This document shows, one piece after another, positions 8,675 to 16,913 of a stretch of DNA of 64,000 bases; within the stretch, counting starts at the first letter, position 1; each line of letters starts with the position of its first letter. The position numbers were made by a program, and so were the translations under genes. Below the pieces are notes generated by a model. That model saw nothing but the letters and a program-made list of their open reading frames with translations, did no database searches and was not told the origin of the DNA. This stretch comes from Methylobacter sp015476545. GTDB taxonomy: Bacteria > Pseudomonadota > Gammaproteobacteria > Methylococcales > Methylomonadaceae. Location: NCBI RefSeq assembly GCF_052162025.1, contig NZ_CP197401.1, forward strand, positions 1,550,001 through 1,614,000, given 5' to 3'.

Positions 8675-11509
8675 TTAGTGGGCTATAGCACTGGGCTGCC
8701 GCGCCAAGGCGCACAGCAGTTCGTCAAAGTCGACCGGTTTAGTCAGATAGCTGTTGAAGCCGGCAGTCCTCGCCGTTTCACGATCCACTTCCCGTCCGTA
8801 ACCGCTCAGGGCGATCAGATGCATCCTTTTCAGGGCGGGATCTTGCCTGAGCGTCCGTGCCACCGCGTAGCCATCCATGCCGGGCAGGCCGATGTCGAGT
8901 AGTGCGACCTGCGGTCGTTCAGCCTGTGCAATTTCCAATGCCGTGTAGCCGTCATAGGCCAGCAATACCTCGTGCCCTTCACTGGTCAGCAGCACAGACA
9001 GACTCTGGGCGGCATCGCGGTTGTCGTCGACTACCAGAATGCGGCGCGGGCCTTCATCCGGCTTGGCGCCTGTCTGACAGGAAATAGGCGCGACCGTTGA
9101 TGTCCGCAGGCAAGGGAGATGAATGGCGAATTCACTGCCTTTGCCCCGGCCTTCGCTGCTGGCCCACACCTCACCGCCGTGCATCGCCACCAGGCTTTTG
9201 ACGAGCGCAAGCCCAATGCCCAAACCGCCCTCGGCGCGGTCAATGGTGCGGTCCACCTGGTAGAACAATTGAAACAGGCTGGGCAGTGCCGAAGGCTCGA
9301 TGCCCCGGCCGTTGTCTCGGACGCGGATGAATACTTCACCGTCCGCTGGCTCAACGGCCAGATTGATGCGGCCGCCTTCGTCAGTGTACTTGGCGGCATT
9401 GTTGAGCAGGTTCGACACGACTTGCGACAGCCGGACCAGATCGCCTTCGACATAGACCGGTTCAGGCGGCAGCTGTACCGTGAATTCATGACGGCGCGCA
9501 TCGATTAGCGGTTGGCTGGTTTCTATTGCCCGCTGCACGATAGTCGACACTTCAAGAATTTCTTTCTTGAGCTCGATCTTGCCGCGGCTGATGCGCGAGA
9601 CATCCAGCAGGTCGTCCACCAGCCGGACCAAGTGCTCGACCTGGCGATTAATAACGTCTCGGCACCAGGCGAAGCGTGTTTCGTCCACGCTAGAGCGCTT
9701 CATGATTTGCACGGCGTTGCTGATCGGCGCCAGCGGATTGCGCAGCTCGTGGGCCAGCATGGCCAGGAATTCATCCTTGCGGCGGTCGATCTCTTTCAGA
9801 GCCTCTTCGGCTCGTTTGCGCTCGCTGATATCAAGCGCATGGACTACGATTCCGCGCACCTGTCCTTCGGCATCGACGTCCGGGGCGTATGTCGTATGGA
9901 CCCAGCGGCCTTCATTGAGGTAAGGGGCCTGAAGCTCGAAATCGACTATTTCGCCGGCCAGAGCCCGCTCGAGGTAGGGGCTGAGAGTCTGCCAGGCGGG
10001 TTCGCCAAGAATATCGCGCACATGGCGGCCATACATCTGTTCAGGGTTATAGCCGAGCCACAGTTCGTAATTCTTGTTAGCGCGACGGTATCGGCATTCC
10101 TTGTCGATATAAGACATCAGCGCCGGCGAATTATCCATGCTCACCCGCAGCAGATCGCGGGCCTGTACGGCTTCCTGCCTCGCTGCCTCCAGTTCGGCCG
10201 TACGTTCGGCCACGCGCTGCTCCAGCGATGCGTTGGCTTCGCGTAGCGCCTGTTTGGCCCGCTTCATTTCAGTAATGTCGATGCCAACTTCCAGGATCAT
10301 CGGCGAGCCGTCGGTATCGGCGAAAGGAAAGTCATGGATTTCGTAAACATGGCCATCCGGGCCGGTCCAGCGCCACTCCAGCGGCGCATGGGTTTTCATT
10401 ACCTTGAAGGTTTCGCATTTTTCGCAGGGCTCGTAGCGGTTGAACAAATATTCATAGCAGGCCCGCCCGCGGGCATCGCCGTAGCGCTGTTCGAAAAAAC
10501 GGTTGGCGAAGGCTACCTTGTAATCCTGCGTCAGTAGCACCACGTAAGCCGGAAGCGCCTGCAACACATCATGCAGCCGCTGACGTTCGGCTTGTACGGC
10601 TGTATAGGCTTGAGCCAGCTCGGCAGTGCGCAATGCCACCTGGCGGCGCAGTTGCCAGGTCCACAGACCCAGAAGCGCTAAAAGGCCGATAACGCTCCCG
10701 GCGCCCCAAACAGCATACTTGACCGGAAACGAAAAGGACTTGTCGATATCGAGCCATTTTCTGTAGAGACGGTCGTACTCCCCGTTGGCTTTGATGATGG
10801 CTAGGCCCTGATTGAGGCGGTCACGCAGTTCAGTGTCGCCTTTGCGCACGGCGAAGCAGAATTCCCGCCGATATTCCTTGAGCAGCGGTCCGGGAGTGAC
10901 TATCTTTTCCAGACCGATTTTATGCAGCAGCACATTGCCTTGCAGCAGCGGCGCCAGCACTGCGTCATGCTGGCCTGAGGCCAGCAGACGAAAGCCGTCG
11001 GCCAGACTATCGACGAGCACCAGTTGCTGGTTAAAACCGCGGTTGGCAAGCGCATCGTGAGAGGCATCCGAGCGCACGACGATAATGCTCAGGCCTCGGG
11101 CCTGCTCGATAAACTTGATGGGGGCATCTTCCTTGCGAATAAAAAAGGTATCATAGCCGATCGTGTGCGGTTCGGTGAATTCCGCTTGGCCTTCGCGTTC
11201 CGGCATGCGCGCTACCAGCGGCAGGGCCTCTATCTGGCCCGTTTTCAGTTTTTGCCAGACCGTATCCCAGTTGCCTGGCTCGAAAGTGACGGGAATATCC
11301 ATGGCTGCTGCAACCTTGGCAAACAGCTCGACAGAGAAACCGGTCGATTGGCCCTGAGCATCAATATCGGCATAGGGCGGAAAGCTGATTTCGGAACCAA
11401 CGCGCAGGGATTGCTTTTGCCCGGCGCCTGCGAGACTGGGCAGGCCCAGGATGGCAAAAGTTAGTATGAGCGCAAATAGTCTGATCTGGAACTTCATGCG
11501 GGGAAACAT
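8675..11509 (-). CDS. Hybrid sensor histidine kinase with periplasmic solute-binding domain
   Basis: A 944-residue membrane sensor. A signal/anchor (about 8-28) is followed by a periplasmic solute-binding family 3 domain (about 33-255) and a membrane helix near 265-285. Next come a PAS domain containing RYEPCEKCETF, a second PAS domain, and HisKA with the phosphoacceptor His in LAHELRNPLAP (near 587). HATPase motifs (LLNNAAKYTDEGG, DNGRGIEP, GLGIGLALVK) and a C-terminal receiver with Asp in LLDIGLPGMDG (near 871) complete it. The architecture suggests an amino-acid-like ligand drives a phosphorelay. No response regulator or phosphotransfer protein is adjacent, so the output is unknown. The Cys pair in the first PAS could bind metal or sense redox; that is inference. 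Confidence 0.93.
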   Translation of the reverse strand: MFPRMKFQIRLFALILTFAILGLPSLAGAGQKQSLRVGSEISFPPYADIDAQGQSTGFSVELFAKVAAAMDIPVTFEPGNWDTVWQKLKTGQIEALPLVARMPEREGQAEFTEPHTIGYDTFFIRKEDAPIKFIEQARGLSIIVVRSDASHDALANRGFNQQLVLVDSLADGFRLLASGQHDAVLAPLLQGNVLLHKIGLEKIVTPGPLLKEYRREFCFAVRKGDTELRDRLNQGLAIIKANGEYDRLYRKWLDIDKSFSFPVKYAVWGAGSVIGLLALLGLWTWQLRRQVALRTAELAQAYTAVQAERQRLHDVLQALPAYVVLLTQDYKVAFANRFFEQRYGDARGRACYEYLFNRYEPCEKCETFKVMKTHAPLEWRWTGPDGHVYEIHDFPFADTDGSPMILEVGIDITEMKRAKQALREANASLEQRVAERTAELEAARQEAVQARDLLRVSMDNSPALMSYIDKECRYRRANKNYELWLGYNPEQMYGRHVRDILGEPAWQTLSPYLERALAGEIVDFELQAPYLNEGRWVHTTYAPDVDAEGQVRGIVVHALDISERKRAEEALKEIDRRKDEFLAMLAHELRNPLAPISNAVQIMKRSSVDETRFAWCRDVINRQVEHLVRLVDDLLDVSRISRGKIELKKEILEVSTIVQRAIETSQPLIDARRHEFTVQLPPEPVYVEGDLVRLSQVVSNLLNNAAKYTDEGGRINLAVEPADGEVFIRVRDNGRGIEPSALPSLFQLFYQVDRTIDRAEGGLGIGLALVKSLVAMHGGEVWASSEGRGKGSEFAIHLPCLRTSTVAPISCQTGAKPDEGPRRILVVDDNRDAAQSLSVLLTSEGHEVLLAYDGYTALEIAQAERPQVALLDIGLPGMDGYAVARTLRQDPALKRMHLIALSGYGREVDRETARTAGFNSYLTKPVDFDELLCALARQPSAIAH

Positions 11510-12365
11510 TTCCTGTCGGGCTTAAATGCTGGCAAGCTGTAAGGTTGGCTAGAAAATAGAGCAGAGAGGGCAACGTCTATTGTAAGGCTGGGTAATGTTT
11601 TCAAAATCGATGCCTCATGATTGGCTCAAAAGTAATAGCCGCCTAAAAAATATACAAATTAGCATAACCGCTGCAATGGTCCAAAGTCATGTGCATTTAT
11701 GGGAGAGCATCTGCCGGCGGTAGCTGTTATGGCGTTAATGTAATTGCGGCTTATTAACCTACTTTTTTAGTCAGGATATTTAATTACTGACTCTATTGCA
11801 AGTTTGTTTTTGACTGGATAAGGCTGATTTTCTGATCATTGATCAAAGCAAAAAAGGAGAGGGGATAGAGTAACTGACGCTACACGGCAGATCCAAATGC
11901 GCCTGGCGCGCCTGCCATTGGATTCGCCCCCAGGCAAAACTAAAACAGCACAGAGATCGATTCGTGCGTAACGTCAGAGCGTAATCCAACAATGCTGATT
12001 GGCCGGCATTACGTTGGCTCAGGGCTTTGGGCAACGGCATAAAAGGCATTTTGTATTGGTATGTCGGTTATGAATAAAAGACAGGCCAGGCAAGGTCGCC
12101 CGAGTCCATCAGGCTGATAGATAGTGCCGCGCTCCCCGCTAATCATAAAGGATCAAGGTGTTTGCTTTTTTCATGGCGCATTCTTTCACTACACATTTGC
12201 TGCAGAATGGTTATGATATGCCCCCGCAAGAACATCGGGCGGAACAAACTATAATCGAGTTTTAAAATTACTGAGACTGCCGGAGGGCTGGTTTTTTGCT
12301 ATGAATGCGGGAAAAAGCGACACTACGGCCTGTAAAAAGCATTTTCAATTGAAGGCGATATTGAA
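11510..12365. other. 856-nt intergenic region with a MITE-like copy
   Basis: No supported coding sequence. It contains the short inverted-repeat element at 11873-11978 and, directly after it (about 11980-12018), a second imperfect inverted repeat. The remainder is AT-rich and presumably holds the promoters of the leftward kinase gene and the rightward WGR gene. Confidence 0.6.
11873..11978. repeat. MITE-like element, copy A
   Basis: The ends actgacgctacac and gtgcgtaacgtcag are imperfect inverted repeats about 106 nt apart. The interior is nearly identical, in inverted orientation, to the left part of the element at 19119-19319 (shared blocks around gatccaaatgcgcc and cagagatcgattcg). It encodes nothing, so it looks like a non-autonomous mobile repeat. 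Confidence 0.7.
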
Positions 12366-12602
12366 ATGAATCGCATTTATCTGGTTCGAAGCGAGGCGGA
12401 CAAAAACATGAACCAGTTTTATCAACTGATCATCATGCCGGGACTGTTCGGCGACTGGTCATTGATCCGCGAATGGGGCCGTGTCGGCTCACCGGGCACC
12501 GTACGCAAGGATTGGTTCGATACCGAAGAAGAGGCCGTCAATGCCGCGCAGCGCCTGTGCCAGAGCAAGCAGAAAGGCGGCTATCGTTATCATTCCCTGT
12601 GA
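12366..12602 (+). CDS. Stand-alone WGR-domain protein
   Basis: A 78-residue protein that is essentially one WGR domain. It contains FYQLIIMPGLFGDWSLIREW followed by GRVGSPGT and a helical tail with FDTEEEAVNAAQRL. WGR domains occur in PARP-type enzymes and in small bacterial proteins and are thought to bind nucleic acid. The ATG at 12366 fits the domain start. There is no linked ligase, MolR or PARP gene, so the partner is unknown. It lies about 1.2 kb from the orphan Cas9 gene; no functional tie is shown. Confidence 0.85.
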   Translation: MNRIYLVRSEADKNMNQFYQLIIMPGLFGDWSLIREWGRVGSPGTVRKDWFDTEEEAVNAAQRLCQSKQKGGYRYHSL

Positions 12603-12691
12603 AATTGGCTGTATCGGCCGGAAGGGAAACGGCTCCATTATTCCATTGGCTGGGCCGGGTGGTATGCATTGGCGCGGGAGTCGCAAGTTTT

Positions 12692-13363
12692 TTATCGTAC
12701 TTCGTAAATGTAAACGCACTTTCCGGGATCGAAAGATTGTTTTCCCGCCGCGTCTGTGACGGCGCTCCCTTTGGCAGTGTATGAAGCGTTCTTATTCGCA
12801 GCCAATTGAATGAGCCGCTGCACAGAGTCTCCATCAGCCGCCATAAGCAGAATAACCGGGTAGGATTCGCCTGTTTCTGTCCGGATTGAAACGCCGTCGC
12901 CTTTGTCGATTCCGTTTATCAGCGCACCCGATACTGCAAAGGGTTTTTCCTTTGCTGTTCGCGGTGCGACTGTTGTGTCAGGCGCCGGAGGGACAATCCA
13001 GGCCAGGCTCTTCCGAACCGGCAGGTCCATATTTTTGATCGCAGTCACGCCGGGCTGCAAAAGGTCAAGTTCTCCAAGACGTTCAATATAGGCCTGTTTC
13101 AAACAGGCGAAATCCCCGCACGCATTGCGCACGCTCTTCAGCCATTGAAGCTGATCGGTCTTGAGGCAGGCCGAGCCTTCTCCCAGTTCCTGCATCGCTG
13201 CGTGATAATAACGTCCAAGATATTCATCAAGCTCGGATAATTCGGAATTCGAGCAAATCAGGCTTTCAGGATGGCTCTTGGCTTTGCTGCAATCAAAACT
13301 CGCAGCCGAGCTGATGCCGGTGAGGAAAATATAAATAATTCCTCCAATCAATATTCGAAGCAT
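12692..13363 (-). CDS. LprI-like (DUF1311) exported protein
   Basis: A 223-residue protein with a signal peptide (about 1-21, hydrophobic core then SSAAS). Next comes an LprI N-terminal domain: DCSKAKSHPESLICSNSELS, a helical middle and WLKSVRNACGDFACLKQAYI. Conserved Cys residues probably form disulfides. LprI relatives inhibit lysozyme. The C-terminal half (about 100-223) has no family I recognise; it ends in a short beta-rich stretch rich in charged residues. The ATG follows a short region that also separates it from the candidate small RNA gene transcribed on the same strand. Confidence 0.75.
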   Translation of the reverse strand: MLRILIGGIIYIFLTGISSAASFDCSKAKSHPESLICSNSELSELDEYLGRYYHAAMQELGEGSACLKTDQLQWLKSVRNACGDFACLKQAYIERLGELDLLQPGVTAIKNMDLPVRKSLAWIVPPAPDTTVAPRTAKEKPFAVSGALINGIDKGDGVSIRTETGESYPVILLMAADGDSVQRLIQLAANKNASYTAKGSAVTDAAGKQSFDPGKCVYIYEVR

Positions 13364-13688
13364 GTTGTTTTTCCTGATTGATAAGCTGGCGATATGGACG
13401 GCAGATACGCCACGAGTGCCCAGCGCTCATATTCAATATTGTGACTTCAAGCTCAGACTCATAATTTAAGCCTTCTATAATACAACGCTTATAAAACGCC
13501 TTCTTGCCTATCAAGAATGTTTGTACTCATGACCCTGGATTGATGAGTCAGCAGCAGTTTTAGCTATATGAAGATCGACAAACCGGCCAACCATATCGGT
13601 TATCGCAACTGATGAAAACAACGGCTTACCAGAAAAAGGGCTGATTGAAGAAGTATGGAAATAACAAAAGTAGCCAATTGCCGGATAT
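13364..13688. other. Intergenic region upstream of the Cas9/small RNA unit
   Basis: No coding sequence supported. It must contain the promoter of the leftward LprI-like gene. It also contains gttttagctatatgaag at 13557-13573 (+), whose first seven bases match the start of several type II CRISPR repeats. It occurs once, so it is not an array. Confidence 0.45.
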
Positions 13689-13723
13689 AAAAAAGCCCCC
13701 TTAAGTTTTACTTTGCGAGGGCT
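13689..13723 (-). terminator. Rho-independent terminator of the candidate small RNA
   Basis: Read on the minus strand, AGCCCTC pairs with GGGGGCT (7 bp, one G-U) and an inner AAGT/ACTT stem extends it; six T follow. On the plus strand the T tract is missing, so the signal points leftward. No leftward gene ends here, which is the main evidence for an RNA gene. Confidence 0.8.
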
Positions 13724-13806
13724 TTGGGCGCCTGGAAGCGCTGCCTACGGAAAACAATTCCATTGGTATGAAAAGTTAACCATAGGTGTAATCGGTTACA
13801 TCAGCG
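13689..13806 (-). ncRNA. Candidate small RNA (tracrRNA-like) divergent from the Cas9 homologue
   Basis: A minus-strand transcript of about 118 nt is inferred from a promoter at 13839-13812 and a strong terminator at 13723-13689, with no minus-strand gene between them. Its predicted folds are a small hairpin (TGTAA-CCGA-TTACA), a short GCGC-TTCCAG-GCGC stem, and the terminator stem with a T run. A 5' region followed by a small GC hairpin and a terminator hairpin is the plan of type II-C tracrRNAs, and tracrRNA genes usually lie beside cas9. An anti-repeat cannot be confirmed because no CRISPR repeat is visible in the window. It could instead be an unrelated sRNA. Confidence 0.6.
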
Positions 13807-13811
13807 TTCGG

Positions 13812-13839
13812 ATTATACACAAGGATTAAGAATGAGCAA
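13812..13839 (-). promoter_or_regulatory. Promoter of the candidate small RNA, overlapping the Cas9 start
   Basis: On the minus strand TTGCTC (13839-13834) and a perfect TATAAT (13817-13812) are separated by 16 bp. The -35 box falls inside the first codons of the Cas9 gene and the -10 box in its leader. Transcription of the RNA and of the Cas9 gene would therefore compete for the same DNA. Confidence 0.55.
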
Positions 13840-16800
13840 GAGAGTTCTGGGATTAAGTTTGAGCGCAGATGCCATCGGTTGGGCATTGCTTGAAGAAAGG
13901 CACGGCAGGCCTGATGGGCTAGTGGATTTGGGTTGCCGGGTTTTAGGCAAAGCCGTTAAAAAGAAAACACCGAACTCTAAAAATGCCGAATGCCGCAATG
14001 CCGGATTAACCCGACGCATTCTCCAGCGCAGAGCCAGACGAAAGCAGCAAGCGCTCGATTATTTGTTAAAGCTGAACCTCTTACCGCAAGCGCTGAAAGC
14101 CTCGCCCAGCCCGGAAGTCATACTGAACCGGATCGGCAATCCCTATCATTTGCGCGCCAAAGCGCTGGATCATAAGTTATCCGCGTATGAACTGGGCCGG
14201 GTGATCCTGCATTTGGCCCAACGCGGAAGCTGCCCGCGCGGCCGCAAAGCGTTGCCGGGCGATATGATCGATGACCCCGATACGCTGGCGGTTCTGGCCG
14301 AGTTTGGGGAGGGCGATGCCCATGCCGAGTGCGGCAATGAAGAAACGGATTTAAAAAAAGAGGTCGCGGCACTAAGGAGGGCTATAAAAGAGACGGGCTG
14401 CCGGACGTTGGGAGAATATCTATCGAGACCGGATCTTCGCGGCCATAAGCATAATCCGGCCTTTGGCCGGCGTGTGCGTACGGATCGGCAAATGTATCAG
14501 GATGAACTGGAACTGATATGGCAACAACAGCAATGCCACCACGCTCTGCTAACGGAACAGGCCAAAGAACAGGTGGAGCGCATCATCTTTGGTCAAAGGC
14601 CGCCTGAATCGCGGGTTGGCCGTGTTGGCCGCTGCGCTCTGGAACCCAAACGCAAACAGGCCGGTATAGCCCGGCTGGAAAGCCAGCGATTTCGCTACCT
14701 GCAAACTATCAATAGTCTGGCGTACTTTAAGGATGGCGGCGAACAGGGAGCGTTTTTATCAGCCGGGCAAAAAGGCAAATTGATCCCGCTGTTCGAAGCC
14801 GAAGCCGATGTGGCGTTTTCGAAGGTACGGGCGATACTGGGCTTCGATGAAAGCACGGAATTCAATCTGGAATGCAGTCATAAAACGCTGAAAGGCAATG
14901 TGACTGCCTGCCGGATCAGGAAAGCTCTGAGCGTATGGGATGATCTGGGAACTGAGAAACAGGAGGCTCTGGTTGAGGATCTGCTGACCATCGGCAAGAA
15001 GCCGGTTTTGAAGAAACGGCTGATTGCGCACTGGGGCTTTGGCCCGGCCACTGCCGCCAGTCTGTGTCTGTTGGAGCTTGAGCCGGGATATTGTTCGCTT
15101 TCCGTTAAGGCCATCAACAAGCTGCTGCCTTTCCTTTACCAGGGCCAAAGTTACGCCGATGCGTGGATCAGTGCGGGGTATGGCCTTGAAGTTCAAGGCA
15201 TGGAAATAAAGGATAACCTCGGCCTGCCGCCTGAAATCGCCAATCCCGCCATGCAAAAAGGGCTGCATGAACTCAGGCGACTGGTCAATGCCCTGATCGC
15301 CGAATATGGCAAGCCCGATGCGATCAGAGTCCAAATGGCGCGTGATCTGGACATGAAAGCCTGGCGCCAGGCAGAATTCGTCAGGCAGCAAAAAGCCAAG
15401 GCCCGGGCGAATGAGGAGGCGATGCAGATGTTTCAGGACATGAAGCGGCGGTATCCGTATCTGAACCCGGCCGGCGCCTCCGACAGAACCGTTCAACTGA
15501 AATACCGGCTATGGCGCGATCAACACCAGCGCTGCGCTTACTCCGGCCTGCGCATCAGCTCATCGGCTCTGTTTGGCTCCGAAGTTGAGATTGGCCATAT
15601 TTTGCCCTACAGCGAATCACTGGACGATTCCTACATGAACAAAGTGTTGTGCTACCGCAAGGAAAACCGCAGCAAGGGCCATAAAGCGCCCATTGATGCG
15701 TTTGGCGGCCATGAAGCGCACTGGCATAACATTGTACAAAACCTCAATCGCTGGGACAGGTCTCTTGCTCCGAAGAAGAAGCGTTTTTTCACGACGGCGG
15801 CAGAATTGCAGAAAACGGATTTTATCGGCAAGCAACTCAATGATGCGCGCTACATCAGCCGCATAACGCATGATTATTTGAAACAACTAGGAGCGGAAGT
15901 TTCGGTCGGCAAAGGCATGATGACCGCCTGGGTCCGGCAGCGATGGGGATTGAACAATCAGCTCGGCAGCGTACCGTTAAAAGACCGGGCCGACCACCGG
16001 AATCATGCGATTGATGCGTTGGTCATTGCGTGTATGGATCGGCCGTTTTATAAGCGCCTGGTTGAGGCGGCCAGAGAGCTGGAACATAAGCAGTCCCAAT
16101 TAAACCTGGACGATCTGCCTGTTGAACCGGCCTGGCAGACTTTGCGTGAGGACCTGCAGCATGCGCTCGACAGCATGATTGTGGCGCATGCGCCGCTGCT
16201 TAAAGAAACAGGAACAGGCAAGGCCTATAGAAGTCCTCTGGACGGTACGTTTACACATACCAATAGCATTATTGATCCCGCAGTCAGGAAGATCATTGTG
16301 CAGCACCTGGAGCGCTGCAACAACAAACCCAAGGCCGCGTTCGCGGAAGGCGTGACGGTATATCACAAAGATGGCAAAACGCCGATCAGGCGGGTGCGGA
16401 TTCTACGGCCGGAAACCGCATCGCCCAATCCCGAGATAACCGAAACCGGCGCTATAGGCGAGCAGGGCAGGGTTTTTAAAAGGCTGGACGGCCTCTGCCA
16501 TCATGTGAAAATATTCAGGAATAAGAACACGGGCGAATATATCGGCGACTTTGTGAGCATGAGGGAAGCAAGGCCTCAAGGCAAAGCCGCCGGCAAACAG
16601 AAACAGCCGGTCATTAAAACAGGCCCGGCAGAACAGTGTGAGTTTGTCATGGCGCTGCATGTCAATGACACGGTCAGCGTCGAACAGGCCGGGCGAAGGA
16701 TTTTTTACCGCGTACAGAAACTGGATGCCGGCAGCAACGGATGCATGCTGCATCTGCATTCTGCAGCGTCCTCCGACGTAGAAGAGGAAGAGATTCACTT

Positions 16801-16882
16801 CAGCATTGACGAAGCGTCATTTGACAGATGGCGGCTACGAAAGCACAAGATCAATGCCATCGGCAAGCTCATCGAATGCTAA
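13832..16882 (+). CDS. cas9: Orphan Cas9 homologue with substituted catalytic residues
   Basis: A 1016-residue type II-C-sized Cas9. Signatures in order: RuvC-I (LGLSLSADAIGWALLEE, about 6-22), an Arg-rich bridge helix (LTRRILQRRARRKQQ, 59-73), a REC region with LAQRGSCPRGRKA, RuvC-II (PDAIRVQMARD, 495-505), HNH (CAYSGLRI to NRSKG, 568-616), RuvC-III (DRADHRNHAIDALVIA, 718-733) and a C-terminal domain. Three positions deviate. The RuvC-I Asp is Ser9, the RuvC-II Glu is Gln501, and the Asp of the HNH 'DH' pair is Gly588. HNH His589 and Asn612 and RuvC-III His725 and Asp728 are kept. It is therefore predicted to bind nucleic acid but to be nuclease-dead in RuvC and impaired or dead in HNH. The frame is intact. 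No cas1, cas2, csn2 or array flanks it. Ribosome site AAGGA precedes ATG 13832. Confidence 0.93.
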   Translation: MSKRVLGLSLSADAIGWALLEERHGRPDGLVDLGCRVLGKAVKKKTPNSKNAECRNAGLTRRILQRRARRKQQALDYLLKLNLLPQALKASPSPEVILNRIGNPYHLRAKALDHKLSAYELGRVILHLAQRGSCPRGRKALPGDMIDDPDTLAVLAEFGEGDAHAECGNEETDLKKEVAALRRAIKETGCRTLGEYLSRPDLRGHKHNPAFGRRVRTDRQMYQDELELIWQQQQCHHALLTEQAKEQVERIIFGQRPPESRVGRVGRCALEPKRKQAGIARLESQRFRYLQTINSLAYFKDGGEQGAFLSAGQKGKLIPLFEAEADVAFSKVRAILGFDESTEFNLECSHKTLKGNVTACRIRKALSVWDDLGTEKQEALVEDLLTIGKKPVLKKRLIAHWGFGPATAASLCLLELEPGYCSLSVKAINKLLPFLYQGQSYADAWISAGYGLEVQGMEIKDNLGLPPEIANPAMQKGLHELRRLVNALIAEYGKPDAIRVQMARDLDMKAWRQAEFVRQQKAKARANEEAMQMFQDMKRRYPYLNPAGASDRTVQLKYRLWRDQHQRCAYSGLRISSSALFGSEVEIGHILPYSESLDDSYMNKVLCYRKENRSKGHKAPIDAFGGHEAHWHNIVQNLNRWDRSLAPKKKRFFTTAAELQKTDFIGKQLNDARYISRITHDYLKQLGAEVSVGKGMMTAWVRQRWGLNNQLGSVPLKDRADHRNHAIDALVIACMDRPFYKRLVEAARELEHKQSQLNLDDLPVEPAWQTLREDLQHALDSMIVAHAPLLKETGTGKAYRSPLDGTFTHTNSIIDPAVRKIIVQHLERCNNKPKAAFAEGVTVYHKDGKTPIRRVRILRPETASPNPEITETGAIGEQGRVFKRLDGLCHHVKIFRNKNTGEYIGDFVSMREARPQGKAAGKQKQPVIKTGPAEQCEFVMALHVNDTVSVEQAGRRIFYRVQKLDAGSNGCMLHLHSAASSDVEEEEIHFSIDEASFDRWRLRKHKINAIGKLIEC

Positions 16883-16913
16883 GCAACGGCCAGCCGTGAA
16901 AAATCGAATCGCC

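Noticed and set aside
13364..13831. A CRISPR array next to the Cas9 homologue
   Set aside because: No spaced direct repeats of 25-40 nt are present; the single repeat-like sequence at 13557 occurs once.
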